From: Hennigella sp045599065
Lineage (GTDB): Bacteria; Bacillota_I; Bacilli_A; Mycoplasmatales; Mycoplasmoidaceae
NCBI GenBank assembly: GCA_045599065.1
Contig: JAZRVJ010000040.1
Location: 1 to 16,810, forward strand
Length of the DNA stretch: 16,810 nucleotides
Reading direction: 5' to 3'
Shown here piece after piece: positions 1 to 10,182 of the stretch. The position numbers were made by a program, and so were the translations under genes. Position 1 is the first letter of the stretch. Each line of letters starts with the position of its first letter. A model generated the notes under the pieces. It saw nothing but the letters and a program-made list of their open reading frames with translations, made no database searches and was not told the DNA's origin.

Positions 1-17
1 TTTCACTTTCATTATAA

Positions 18-37
18 GAAAATAATTTATTATTTTC
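18..37 (-). terminator. hairpin at the end of valS
   Basis: A perfect 8-bp stem (GAAAATAA / TTATTTTC) with a 4-base loop overlaps the valS stop codon. On the minus strand it is not followed by a clear T run, so it is a weak terminator candidate. It may only be a 3'-end stabilising hairpin if transcription continues out of the window. Confidence 0.35.
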
Positions 38-2597
38 TCAAAGAATCTAACAAAATTTTCTTTTCGCTTAAATATTTTTCTAATTTTTGTTTTTCTTCTT
101 CAACTTTTTCCTTAGGTGCTTTTGATATAAAATTTTGGTTAGCAAGAATATTTTCAGATCTTTTAATTTCAAAATCAATTTGTTTTAATCTTTTTTCTAA
201 ATCTGCAGTAGATTTTTTTGTTTGTTCAAGATAAATTGCTCCATCTTCAACAACAATTGTTAAGCAATTTTTTGGTGCTGATAAAACGAATTCGTTTAAT
301 TGTAAATTAAACATTGCTAATAATTGATTCATTTTTTCTAAATTAAATTTTTCTTTGCATGCATATGAAAAACTAATTTTATTCTTTCTTGATAATGAAT
401 TTTTAATTCGATAATCTCTTAATGCGTTAGAAATGTTTGAAAAATGTTTCATTAAAACTTTATCAAATTTATAATCTAGCTTCAATGCTTTAGCTGTTGT
501 ATACCAAATATATTTATGGTTGATTTCATAAAATAAATAATCACTTAATGCTGGGGCAATTGGATGAAATAATTTTAAATATTCATCAAAGATGAATAAA
601 GCAATAGCTTTTTGTTTCTTTACTAAAGTTTTAGCATTTAAATTTGCTTTAATGAATTCTAAATATTGATTACAGTAATCATTTCAGAAAGAATCAATCA
701 AATATTTGTTTGCAACTGTAAAATCATATTTTTCATATGCTGGAATGATAATCCTTTTAAGATTTTCAATCTTATCAAGCATTCAACAATCAAAAGAATT
801 TAAATTTTTTAATTCAAATTTAATTTGTTCTCCTTTGATTAATTGATAACTATTTCACATCTTATTTAAAACAGATCAATAATATTTAATTTTCTCTTCA
901 TTAAATCTTAAATCTTCACCCATAGTAGCTGAAGATGTAAAGAACATCTTCATTGCATCAGATCCATATTGTTTTATTAGATCGTTTGGATTAATACCGT
1001 TTCCTAATGATTTAGACATTTTTTTGCCATTTTTGTCTCTAACTAAACCATGAATTAAACATTGTTTAAATGGTAATTGCTTTGATTTCTCTTCACACAT
1101 TGTCATCATTCTAGCTACCCAGAAAAACAAAATATCATATGCAGTTACTAGTAAACTATTAGGATAAAAATCTTTATAATCTGAAGATGCTTTTCAACTT
1201 GTTGTTACTAATGGCCATAAACCGGAAGAAAATCATGTATCCAATACATCTTCATCTCTTTTTCAATTTTGTGGGTCTTTTGGTCCATCAACACTAACTA
1301 ACACTTCTTTTGTTTGTTTATGATATCAAACTGGTAATTGATGACCTCATCATAATTGTCTTGAAATACATCAATCTTGAATGTTATTCATTCAAGTTAA
1401 TAATGCATCATTAAATCTTGACGGAATAAATTCAACGCCTTTATTCTTTTGTAGTTGAATAATTTTATCTGCAAGAGGTTTCATCTTTACAAATCATTGT
1501 TTAGATAAATATGGTTCGATGATTGTTCCGGTTCTTTCTGAATAACCAATATTGTTTACAATATCTTCAATTTTTACTACTAAATCTCTTTGTTTTAAAG
1601 CCTCAACAATTTGCTTTCTTGCAATTTTTGTTGGCAAACCCTCATAGTTTTTGCCACTTGCACCAACGCAAAATTTATTTAGAGTTCCATTTGGATTAAA
1701 AACATTTTTGTAATTTGTAATATTATGTTTTTTAGCAAGATTGTAATCGTTGAAATCGTGAGCAGGGGTTGCTTTCATTATTCCTGTACCAAATCCTAGC
1801 TCAACATATTCATCACCAATTATGTTTAATAATTGGTTATTAATAGGATTAAATGCTTTTTTACCAATATATTTTGCGTTCTTTTTATCTTTAGGATTGA
1901 TTACTAAACATACATCGCCAAACATTGTTTCAGGTCTAGTTGTTGCTACAGTTAAAAATTCAGATTTATCTTCTAATCAATATTTAAAGTAATACATTTT
2001 AGAATTTGTTTCTTTATAAACAACTTCTATATCAGAAATAGCGGTTTGTAGTTGTGTATCTCAATTAACCAATTTCAAATCTTGATAAATTAATCCTTTG
2101 TTATATAAGTCAACAAAGAATTGCATACATGCATCATGTACATGCTTATCCATTGTAAAACATTGGGATTCTAAACTTAGTGATAAGTTTAAGCTATCCC
2201 ATTGTTGTCTAATAAATGTCATTTGTTGTCTAGATCATTCATTCAATTTATCTAGAAATTGTTCTCTTGTAAAATCAGCACGAGTTTTACTTTCTGTTTC
2301 TTTTAAAATCTTTTCATACTTAGATTGCGTAGCAATAGAAGCATGATCTAAACCAGAAATTCAAAGAGTGTTATATCCTTGCAAGTGTTTAAATCTTATG
2401 ATTGCATCTTGTAATGATGTATCTCAAGCATGACCTAAGTGTAGTTTCCCTGTAATATTAGGTGGAGGTAGAATAATAGAAAATTTAGGACCTTTATGTT
2501 CCTTGTTTAACTCATAAAACTTTTTATTCTTTAGAAGTTTTTTAACTTCTAATTCTATGAATTCATGGTTGTATTTTTTATTATCTACTTTTTCCAT
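30..2597 (-). CDS. valS: valine--tRNA ligase (ValRS)
   Basis: Cytoplasmic class I aminoacyl-tRNA synthetase that charges tRNA-Val and edits misactivated threonine. The 855-residue frame is continuous if TGA is Trp; the usual length is about 880. Residues 44-56 hold PPPNITGKLHLGH, the HIGH-type ATP-binding motif. Next come the CP1 editing domain (roughly 170-400), the ISRQLWWGHQLPVW and DVLDTWFSSGLWP signatures of the Val/Ile group, and KMSKS at 526-530. The anticodon-binding domain follows, and the last ~75 residues are a Lys/Glu-rich coiled-coil arm typical of ValRS. The ATG overlaps the ysxC stop by one base (TAATG) and has no good Shine-Dalgarno, so translation is probably coupled to ysxC. 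No damage was seen. Identity is near certain. Confidence 0.97.
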
Positions 2598-3169
2598 TAT
2601 TTAATTTTTTTAGTCATTACATTCATCAATTTCTTGATGTAAGCAATGTTTTGTTTCTTACTTCCTGAAATTGGAATTAAGTTTTCGGTTTTTGTATTAA
2701 GTTGCTTAGCAATCTTTGTTTTATTGTTAGCAAAGTATGATTTATTTACTTTGTCTGATTTGTTTAATAAAACATATACATTCTTAAATCTTGTACAAAC
2801 ATCTTTGTGTACTGCTACATCCAATGCTGTGATATTTTGAATATCACATATTTGAAAAACACAAAATAAGTTAGAACGGTTGTTAATGTAATCATTTAAC
2901 ATGTTGTTTATTTCAAATTTCTTTTGTTTGCTTACCTTGGCATAACCATATCCAGGTAAATCAACGATTCTGTATTCACCAAAATCAAACACATTTATCA
3001 ATTGTGTTCTTCCTGGTGCTTTAGATGTTCTAGCAATTTTTGCATTGGCTAAAGCATTAATTAATGTTGATTTACCTACATTTGATCTACCAATGAAACA
3101 AAACTCAGTAATGCTATCATTGATAGCAATTGTTTCAACATTGGTTGCAGATTTAAGAAATTTAGCCAT
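2597..3169 (-). CDS. ysxC: ribosome biogenesis GTPase YsxC/EngB
   Basis: 190-residue single-domain TRAFAC-class GTPase of the EngB/YihA/YsxC family, which acts in late assembly of the 50S subunit. Visible motifs are the P-loop GRSNVGKST (about 28-36), the switch I region with APGRTQ, the G3 motif DLPGYGYAKV, the G4 motif NKSD, and a G5-like PISGSK near the end. Length is normal for the family. It starts with MAKFLKSA on an ATG that overlaps the stop of the upstream UPF0154 gene by one base, and its own stop overlaps the valS start in the same way. The three genes therefore form a translationally coupled operon. No internal TGA is needed in this gene. Confidence 0.95.
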   Translation of the reverse strand: MAKFLKSATNVETIAINDSITEFCFIGRSNVGKSTLINALANAKIARTSKAPGRTQLINVFDFGEYRIVDLPGYGYAKVSKQKKFEINNMLNDYINNRSNLFCVFQICDIQNITALDVAVHKDVCTRFKNVYVLLNKSDKVNKSYFANNKTKIAKQLNTKTENLIPISGSKKQNIAYIKKLMNVMTKKIK

Positions 3170-3411
3170 TATTCTTGGTTTTTCTTCATTGCTTCCATTA
3201 CTTGATTAATTTGGCTTTCAGATGGGGTTCTTCCCATTTGTTGATACATAGCTCTAATTTGTTCTCTAGTAATTGGAGGATTTTCCTTTAGTTGTTTCTT
3301 TAGGTATTTTTGTGCTACTACGAAACCAATAATAGCTCCTGCGATTAAGCATACTATAGGTAAAACTACACATAGTACAATCGCTGCTGTTGGTCAAGCT
3401 GCATTTAACAT
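3169..3411 (-). CDS. UPF0154 (YneF-like) small membrane protein
   Basis: 80-residue protein. It has one N-terminal hydrophobic helix (about residues 8-34), then a basic stretch with QKYLKKQLKENPPI, and a tail with MYQQMGRTPSESQINQ. This layout (one helix, then K-x-NPPI, then MGRKPSE) is the signature of the UPF0154/YneF family of Firmicutes and Mollicutes, which has no established function. Residue 6 is Trp encoded by TGA. An AAGGAG Shine-Dalgarno at 3419-3424, seven bases before the ATG, supports this start. It is the first gene of the operon with ysxC and valS. Family identity is well supported; the role is unknown. Confidence 0.88.
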
Positions 3412-3445
3412 ATTTTTTCTCCTTGCGCTTTAATTAATATAAAAT

Positions 3446-3451
3446 ATTATA
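3446..3451 (-). promoter_or_regulatory. -10 box of the UPF0154-ysxC-valS operon
   Basis: Minus-strand TATAAT about 34 bases before the ATG at 3411. This allows a leader of roughly 28 nt carrying the AAGGAG ribosome site. No convincing -35 box is seen, which is common in mollicutes. Confidence 0.5.
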
Positions 3452-3454
3452 AAT

Positions 3455-3475
3455 ATAAAATGGTATTCATTTTAT
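3455..3475. repeat. inverted repeat just upstream of the operon promoter
   Basis: Perfect 8-bp arms ATAAAATG / CATTTTAT separated by 5 bases, just upstream of the -10 box and close to the expected -35 position on the minus strand. It could be an operator or a chance feature of AT-rich DNA. It does not match the CIRCE heat-shock element. Confidence 0.3.
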
Positions 3476-3486
3476 TAATAAATAAA

Positions 3487-3507
3487 AATAGGAACTATGT
3501 TCCTATT
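3487..3507 (-). terminator. rho-independent terminator after tkt
   Basis: Perfect 9-bp stem AATAGGAAC / GTTCCTATT with a 3-base loop, placed just after the tkt stop codon (3513-3515). On the minus strand it is followed by TTTTATTTATT. It separates the udk-tkt unit from the next operon. Confidence 0.8.
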
Positions 3508-3512
3508 AATTT

Positions 3513-5462
3513 TTACAATTTATTGATTTTTTCAGCGATATCTTCCGCTGTTAAGTGTAGTTTTTGAATGATGTCATTTGGTCTTGCGGACATACCAAAT
3601 TGATCAACACCGATAGCTAAATCAACGTACTTGTATCAAGGTGTTGTTACACCAAATTCAATCGATACTTTTTTAGAATTATCAAAAATTGAATTTAAAT
3701 AGTCTCTGTTTTGCTCTTTCAATAGTTCTAAACTATTAATTGCAACAACTCTTGCAGGTTTGTTTAGTTTCTTAGCAACATTTATTGCAAGTTCAACCTC
3801 AGAACCAGTTGCATAAATAGTAATTTGATGATCTTGTTGTGGTTTATAAATTACATATCCACCCTTGGATGCAATTTCATAATCAACATTGATTTGTGAG
3901 AATGCTGCTCTTGAAGTGATTATTGATGTGGGTGTCTTTTTAGATTTAATTGCTTTTTCAAAAGCAACAATTGTGTCAATTGTTGAACATGGTCTAAATA
4001 CATAGTGATTAGGAATTAATCTTAATGTTCAAAGTTGTTCAATTGGTTGATGAGTTGGTCCATCTTCACCAACTGTTATAGAATCATGGCTATAAACATT
4101 AATACTTGGAATTTTACTAATAGCGGCTAATCTAATTGCGGCTTTGTTGTAGTCACTAAAACTCATAAATGTAGATCCAATTGCTTTTGTTCCACCAAAA
4201 GCAGAGATACCATTATTGATTGCTCCCATAGCAAATTCTCTTACACCACAATCAAGATTTTGGCCTTTCCAACTCTTAGCATGGATGTGCTCAGAGTGTT
4301 TCAAACCAATCTTTGTTGAACTAGATAGGTCTGCAATAGAAACAATCAAATTTGGATTATATTGAGCAATTGTTTGTAAAACTTCGCCTGCAATATTTCT
4401 TGTTGCTTCTTTTTCTGCAACCTTAAATTGATCAAATCATTTTATATTAAAATGAAATTCTTGTTTTTGAATTAAGTCAATTGTTAGAGCATATCTATCA
4501 AGATCTTCTTTTTCTAATTCTTGTAATTTAGTGTTGAATTTATTAATTTCTGTTTCAACTCTCTTATTTACATATTCAGGAATTTGATTTAGTTCTTCAG
4601 GGATAGTAAAATCAGGATAATCAAATTTTAAATTCTTTTTTAAATCAGCTAATTGTTGTTCAGTTAATGGCGAACCATGAACTTTATTTGTTCCTTCTAA
4701 TTCTGAACCATAACCAATAGTTGTTTTGCAAATAATAACTGTTGGTTTATGAGATAGTTTTGCAAAAGCAAATGCTTTATGTAAACTATCTAATTTTTGT
4801 GTAGCAGTAACAGTTTCTCATCCTAATGATTTGAAATATTTTTTAACATCAATTACAGTTGTTTTTTCTACTTCTCCATCAAGTTGAATCTTGTTGAAGT
4901 CATAAATCATGATTAAGTTATCAAGTTTTAATCTACCAGCAATAGCAAAAGCTTCATAACTTATTCCTTCTTGAAAACAACCATCACCAAACAAACAATA
5001 AGTGTAGTTGTTAATTAGTTTGTGTTGTTGATTATTAACTAAATTTGCCATTTTCTTGCTAGCGATAGCAAGACCAACAGCCATGGCAATACCTTGGCCT
5101 AATGGTCCTGAACAAACTTCAATACCGTCTAATAATTCTGGTTCAGGGTGTCCTGCTGTGTTAGATCCTATTTGTCTAAAATTCTTCAAATCTTCCATTG
5201 TCGGTGCTTTAAAACCACAAAGCAACATAGTAGCATACAGTAAAGCAGATGCATGTCCAGCAGACAAAACAAATCTATCTCTATTGTAATAGTCTGTGTA
5301 TTTAGGACATACATTCATTTGATTTACAAATAATTCATATAAGATTGGTGCAGCACCTAAAGCAATACCGGGGTGTCCTGATTTTGCTTTTGTAATAGCA
5401 CTAGCAGACAATACTCTTAAAGTATTAACAGCTAGATTTTCATCAAATAATTTCTTAGACAT
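3513..5462 (-). CDS. tkt: transketolase
   Basis: Thiamine-diphosphate enzyme that moves two-carbon units between ketose and aldose phosphates. It links glycolysis to pentose phosphates, and so to nucleotide ribose. The 649-residue product has normal length. Visible features are the active-site His in SGHPG (residue 30), SAGH (70), SGPLGQG (118-124), and the TPP/metal motif GDGCFQEG (159-166) leading to DFNKIQLDG. The central domain has DLSSSTK and the catalytic-Glu segment CGVREFAMGA, then HDSITVGEDGPTHQP and a C-terminal domain with YATGSEVELA. AGGAG lies 5 bases before the ATG, overlapping the udk stop. Pairing with udk places both in ribose and nucleotide supply. Confidence 0.97.
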
Positions 5463-5470
5463 AATTTCTC

Positions 5471-6091
5471 CTATTTTTCAAGTAGCATTTGTATTGCTGC
5501 AGATAAATATTTTAAACTATTTTCATTCTTCTTATCTCAAGGCAAAAGGAAATCGGCTACTCATCTTTTTGGTTTGACATAAGTATCATACATAGGTTCG
5601 ACTGATTCAGTTCATTGATTAATGATCGATTTAGTTGATCTTCCTCTTTCAACTTTATCTCTTTTTAATCTACGAATAAAGCATTGATTTGTCGATGTAT
5701 CAACAAAAATTTTCAATTCAGCCATTTTGTTAATTTTGTTGTTTAGCAAAGCTAAAACACCTTCTAAAATAATGATTTTAGATGGTTTAATTTTTTCACC
5801 TTTTATTCTTTTGTGGTGAACATAATCATATTTAGGAACAAGAGTTGTTTTACCATTAAGTAAATTTGTAAGACATTTGATTAAAGCTTGTCAATCAATT
5901 GCATCTGGATGATCAAAATTTGGATTGCCACTTTTTTTAACTTTTGGCATTAAAGATGCATTCTTCTTATAGAAGCGATCCATACAAATGATTTGAGCAT
6001 CTTTTTTTCTAAAACTATGAAGGATAGTTTTAGACACATAGGATTTACCTGATCCACTACATCCAGCAACAATAATTAACTTATTTTTCAT
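5471..6091 (-). CDS. udk: uridine kinase
   Basis: 206-residue P-loop kinase of the uridine kinase/phosphoribulokinase family, which phosphorylates uridine (and usually cytidine) for pyrimidine salvage. Visible motifs are LIIVAGCSGSGKSYV at the N-terminus (Walker A), ICMDRFYKK, NFDHPDAIDW with a TGA-encoded Trp, IIILEGVLAL, and the lid-type segment RRLKRDKVERGRS followed by a VKPKRWVAD stretch. The ATG at 6091 gives MKNKLIIVAG, the normal family start. An upstream in-frame ATG at 6106 would add five residues but lies within the promoter repeat. The chosen ATG is six bases after a TATAAT, so the mRNA is probably leaderless. Eight bases separate the stop from tkt, so the two form an operon. Confidence 0.92.
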
Positions 6092-6097
6092 ATTAGA

Positions 6098-6121
6098 ATT
6101 ATACATTTAATAATGTATAAT
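6098..6121. promoter_or_regulatory. palindromic divergent promoter between udk and the 6133 gene
   Basis: Perfect 10-bp arms ATTATACATT / AATGTATAAT with a 4-base spacer. Each arm carries an outward-facing TATAAT: minus strand at 6103-6098, six bases before the udk ATG; plus strand at 6116-6121, eleven bases before the ATG at 6133. Both -10 boxes therefore sit in one dyad, so the two directions probably compete or share a regulator. No clear -35 boxes. Confidence 0.6.
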
Positions 6122-6132
6122 TATTAAGAATT

Positions 6133-6780
6133 ATGATGACTGAAAATAATCAAAATATTGGTCTAAAAAATCCTGAAAAGATGAACAAAAGATCACGTCT
6201 TTATATGTTTTTAATCATTGCATGCACAATTATTAGTTTAATTTGTATTTCTATCATTGCTGGAATTTGATATTGACTATATAGTACTAACAATATAGGC
6301 CGTGAAGAACAAAAGGGGTTGCATATTGCTATCTTTATTCTTTGCATAATTGATGTTGTCTTTATGGCTTTATGGGTAGCAGCTATGGTTGCTAACATAG
6401 TTATTTTCAAAAAAATGAAAGTAAACAATCAACTTCGCTTTTTAATTCACTATATCGGTGTAGTTTCATGCCATATTATTTTTGGCTGTGTTGCTTTTGC
6501 TTTATTCGTTTATTGTGTTACATGGAAAATTATGGATGAGCAAGGAAGAAAAGTAGCAATGTTCTTTGTTGGTTTCCTTGAAATTCTTAGACTTTGTCTT
6601 CTTGCCTCAGTATTGGTTACTTCAATTATTTATCTTAGAAGAAGCAAAAATGGACAAATGCCTACACAAAAATGAGAAGTTAAGTCTGATAAGGTATCTA
6701 CAACATCATCTGAACCATTACCTGGAGTTTCACAACCCAATGAACAAAAACCATTTTCTGAAACTATTACTAGTAATTAA
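6133..6780 (+). CDS. four-helix integral membrane protein, unknown function
   Basis: 215 residues with TGA read as Trp at residues 46, 48 and 181. Four hydrophobic helices are visible at about 24-49, 63-92, 103-131 and 140-168. They are flanked by a polar N-terminus and a 45-residue hydrophilic Ser/Pro/Glu-rich tail after a basic LRRSK stop-transfer. No catalytic motif or known family was recognised; it could be a tetraspan scaffold or a small transporter subunit. Starts at 6133 (MMTE), 6136 or 6181 (MNKRSRLYMF) are all possible. The first was kept because the promoter lies directly before it and gives only a ~5-nt leader. It is monocistronic, with a hairpin terminator right after the stop. 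Lipoprotein genes follow, but no functional link is shown. Confidence 0.8.
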
Positions 6781-6802
6781 AAAATAACATTTATGTTATT
6801 TT
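6781..6802 (+). terminator. terminator after the membrane protein gene
   Basis: Perfect 10-bp stem AAAATAACAT / ATGTTATTTT with a 2-base loop, immediately after the TAA and followed by more T residues. The promoter of the next gene begins right behind it. Confidence 0.75.
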
Positions 6803-6806
6803 TTTA

Positions 6807-6812
6807 TATAAT
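6807..6812 (+). promoter_or_regulatory. -10 box of the LRR lipoprotein gene (leaderless)
   Basis: TATAAT ends six bases before the ATG at 6819, so transcription is expected to begin at or within a base of the start codon. There is no Shine-Dalgarno; the region between box and ATG is AT only. Confidence 0.6.
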
Positions 6813-6818
6813 ATTTTT

Positions 6819-8888
6819 ATGAGAAAAAAAATTAGAGCCTTGATACCTTGTTGCTTAATTGCAACTTTTTCTCCTGCTTTATCTTTAGTTACAAGTTGTA
6901 GTAATGACGATGCACCATTAGATATAAAAGTTGATAAGGAAAAAGTAATTTCTTATGAACACGATTTTGTTATAAATTGTATTGCTAACAAGACGTTGCC
7001 TACAAACACAAGCGTGAGTGTAATTGGTGCTGGTTCAGATGTATATGTTAATGTTGATGAAACACACATTTCTGGATCTAAGGGAAAAATATCTCTTAGG
7101 ATTAGTTCAACTATTCACTATGATAAAAAAATAGATTTTGCTTTGCGTTTCAATCTTGGAAATGAAGATTTTTATATTAATGGTTTGCAAGTAAATTATT
7201 TTTTCCAAGAGGAACAATATAAAGACGAAATTGTTTCATCGCAAGAGTCATTAAAATGCGAAGATTCCTGACACTATGAATATAAATTCCAATTTAGTAA
7301 TATGCCTCAATCAAGTGTACAAATGCGCTTGGTTGGTGGTCAATCATATGAATGTTTAAAACTTACACAAACAATTGGTCACGTTGTTAAAGAAGGAAAA
7401 TTCTACTATTTGTATGTTCCAATTGATTTGAGTTATAGCATTGTAGAGGATGATTTTCTTACTTTTAATATAGAGTTTTCTTTTACAAACTCTTTTGGAT
7501 TTACGCAAATAACAAATATAAACGATATTGGATGTGAATTTAAATTCACACCAACCGACATTGTTCCAGTAGATTTTTTCAAACTTAGTGGATCTAGTAT
7601 TGTTGGTTGAAAAGAAACCGTTACTGTTGCTACAATCCAACATTTTTCTACTATTATGATTCCTTCTTCAATTGCTAGAATTAATGATGGAGCTTTTAAT
7701 TTAATTGACAATAATCCTGACACTTATAAAACAATAACTACTCTGTATATTGCACAAAATGTTGATTATGTTGCTAATAAAGCGTTTTTTAATTTCTTTA
7801 ACTTGGAAGTGCTTGATTTATCGGGTTGTTATGGAATGCCATCATGATTAACCAATGACCTATATAAAAACTGAAAGTATTTTGATTCACAATCTTGAAA
7901 TCATAAGTCAGGTATTGTATGAGTGGGTGATCGTTTTGATGACAAACACAAAAAAATAGATTCTGATTTGAAACGTTGAGATTGAATTCAACACTTGCAA
8001 GCCAAAGGCTTGGGAGGAATTACTTCAGAAGCATATGATATAAACAATTGAAAACAAAATTGAACTCCTTATAGTGTTAATAGTTTGGAATGTGAAGTAA
8101 CGGACGAAAGTTGATTCGAAATAGACAATAATCATACTTTAATTGGTCTTAACATAAACAAAATAAATAAAAGTGATATAAGGGATATTGCACTAATCAA
8201 AATCCCTGATGATGTAACAAAAATTAGTATTGCCCCTAATAAAGTAGGATTTGATTACTTCTCAACAAAACCTCTAGATTTTGATCCACTTCGTTGCATT
8301 CCTCCAGTTAGTTCGAATTATTGGCCTATTGGAAGAAGATTGTTTTTAGGCAAGGGGTTAAAAGAAATTACCATAAATGGCGATGGCAAAACAGGTGCAT
8401 TTGAAAATGCTGGAGTTGCAGGAAATATTATTCTTCCGGATAGCTTAACTACAATGGGCGCACGCGCCTTTTACAGTGCTACTTACATGAAGCCTATAGC
8501 TGCAGATGCGCCACCTGAATGTGGTTTTGGTTTTGAAAATAGTGTCAAGCCGTCTCTTGCATTTATTGGTGACTATGCCTTTGCAGATAGTTGCATTCAC
8601 TACATTTCATTACCTGAAACAATTGAAACTCTTGGAGATGCATTATTTAAACACGATGGGCGAGATGAAAATAAACGATTAGAAAAAATTGACTTGTCTG
8701 CTTTTAAAACTATACCATACATAGATGCTTCTCATCCACTAGAGGGGTTGCAATCTTATAAAGATCTTGGTCTTGCTCGGTTCTTTTACATTTATAGTCG
8801 AGAATTAAAAAATGATTGACAAGCGTTATTAAAAAAATGACATAACGACACAGATCTTCCTTCTGACTGAGTTGTTGAAATAAAATAG
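6819..8888 (+). CDS. LRR_5 (BspA-like) surface lipoprotein
   Basis: 689-residue predicted membrane-anchored surface protein; many Trp are TGA. The N-terminus MRKKIRAL, a hydrophobic stretch and LVTSC give a prokaryotic lipoprotein signal with the lipidated Cys at 27. Residues ~30-260 are beta-rich without a recognised family. LRR_5-type repeats follow in two blocks: about 275-343 (MIPSSIARINDGAF, LYIAQNVDYVANKAF) and about 505-650 (ILPDSLTTMGARAF, FIGDYAFADS, ISLPETIETLGDALF). Between them is a cap motif, FEIDNNHTLIGL (433-444), also found in the LRR protein at 11431-13614. Such repeats usually mediate adhesion or protein binding. The promoter is leaderless. It converges on a related operon, and the two share a terminator. 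Ligand unknown. Confidence 0.85.
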
Positions 8889-8906
8889 GATTTAAGTCCT
8901 ATTTTA
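8881..8906. terminator. shared bidirectional terminator containing both stop codons
   Basis: Perfect 10-bp stem TAAAATAGGA / TCCTATTTTA with a 6-base loop, flanked by A residues on the left and T residues on the right, so it can end transcription both ways. The plus-strand stop (8886-8888) and the minus-strand stop (8899-8901) both lie inside its arms. Confidence 0.85.
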
Positions 8907-10182
8907 TTTTAAATTTCCAACCATTTTCAAAAAGTGTATATGCGCCAGTTGATTCTAAGAAGAAATATGTCCACTCTCCTGATCCTGTGTTCATATTATC
9001 TCAAATATCTTGCGATATAACTATTCTTCCATCAGGTATTGTTGAAGTAAAAATATCTTCCCCAACTCAATCAGGAACAGGGTCGTTTTTCTTAAAACTA
9101 GAGAAGTCGATTGATCTTAGTTGTCTGCAATCACCAAAAGCACATGAATCAACATCTATTGAAACATCAGGACTAAATTCTACACCACAAAAACCACAAT
9201 CTGCAAATGCATTCATTCCAATTTCAAGACCGCTATTTCTTGTATCAAGTCATGGTGCAAATTCAAGTGATTTGTCACCATAGAAGCAAGCTTCACCTAT
9301 TTTCTTAACTATAGGTGCAGATGAAAATCTAACAAATCTTGGACAATCTCTAAATGCATTATCATCCAATTGAATTCGTTGGTTTTCATCATTTAGAATA
9401 ACCTCAACTAAATCAGTACATGAAATGAAGGCAGAGTCTCCAATTTCTTCTATTGAGTTTGGCAAACTTATCCTAGTTAATAAACGGCACCCAGTAAAAC
9501 ATCCTTGACTAATAACTTTAAGTTCAGTGCAGAACCTCATGTTTACAGTTTTTATTTGTTTACAATCATCAAAAGCGTTATATCCTAATTCTCTTAATGA
9601 ATCAGTAAACACCAAAGATCCAGCTAATGCAGTGGATGCTAAAGCATAGTTGCCTATTTGTTCTAAGTTAACAGTTCAATCAGAATCAATAGGTAAACCT
9701 GGTTTTTTAACATAAATATTTGTAAGGTTAACACACTTATATAATGAGTATTGTCCAAGACTAGTTGGATAGTCGTGAAAAGTAATAGATGTAATGTTTC
9801 CACAGTTATTAAAGACATAGCTTGGCAAGTCATTCATCCAATCATTAAGTTCAACAGATCCAATTATAGTTGCTGAATTTTCAAAACATATTGGGTCAAT
9901 AATAGCTTTATATTTTTGACCATAATATCAAACATAGTTTGGTATTACTAAGTCTTCAGCAATAATTGATTCACCATTCCAATAATGAATTTCTTGTTTT
10001 TCATCATCTATATAATAGTCATCAGAAGTAAACTTGCCAGCTAGAACACCTGTTCAGTTAGAACCATCAATAGCTCTTGGCATTGTCCAAATGTCTTCAA
10101 AGATGCTACAACTAGAAATTGTTGGAGCAAGTAATGAAGTTGATAATACAGGAGCAACAAACAATAATTTGTGTTTTTTCAT
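8899..10182 (-). CDS. LRR_5 (BspA-like) surface lipoprotein, last gene of operon
   Basis: 427 residues with a lipoprotein signal ending TISSC (Cys 25). Residues ~95-365 are successive LRR_5 repeats of the form I-x-x-x-AF-x-x-C-x-x-L-x-x-I, for example LRELGYNAFDDCKQIKTV, EEIGDSAFISCTDLVEV and LEIGMNAFADCGF. The N-terminal region YYIDDEKQEI...EDLVIPNYV (56-84) looks like a degenerate copy of the cap motif in the neighbouring LRR genes. The C-terminus (GRIVISQ...W...NGWKFKIK) matches the C-terminal cap of the 11431-13614 protein. GGAGG lies seven bases before the ATG, inside the end of the upstream gene, whose stop overlaps this start by one base. Probably an adhesin or binding protein; partner unknown. 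Confidence 0.85.

Noticed and set aside
1..12. Minus-strand ATG AAA GTG AAA at 12, after a TATAAT at 16-11, as the start of another gene leaving the window.
   Set aside because: Only four codons are visible, the box overlaps the ATG and there is no ribosome site, so it cannot be supported.
2098..2346. Plus-strand open frame inside valS (and similar antisense frames inside tkt, the operon genes and the plus-strand lipoprotein gene).
   Set aside because: No family features, no ribosome site or promoter, and each is wholly opposite a well-supported gene.
3455..3475. Inverted repeat near the ysxC operon promoter as a CIRCE heat-shock operator.
   Set aside because: It lacks the TTAGCACTC arms and the 9-base spacer; listed only as a generic inverted repeat.
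6092..6106. ATG at 6106 as the start of uridine kinase.
   Set aside because: It lies inside the promoter dyad upstream of the expected transcription start, and the family begins at the MKNKLIIVAG position.
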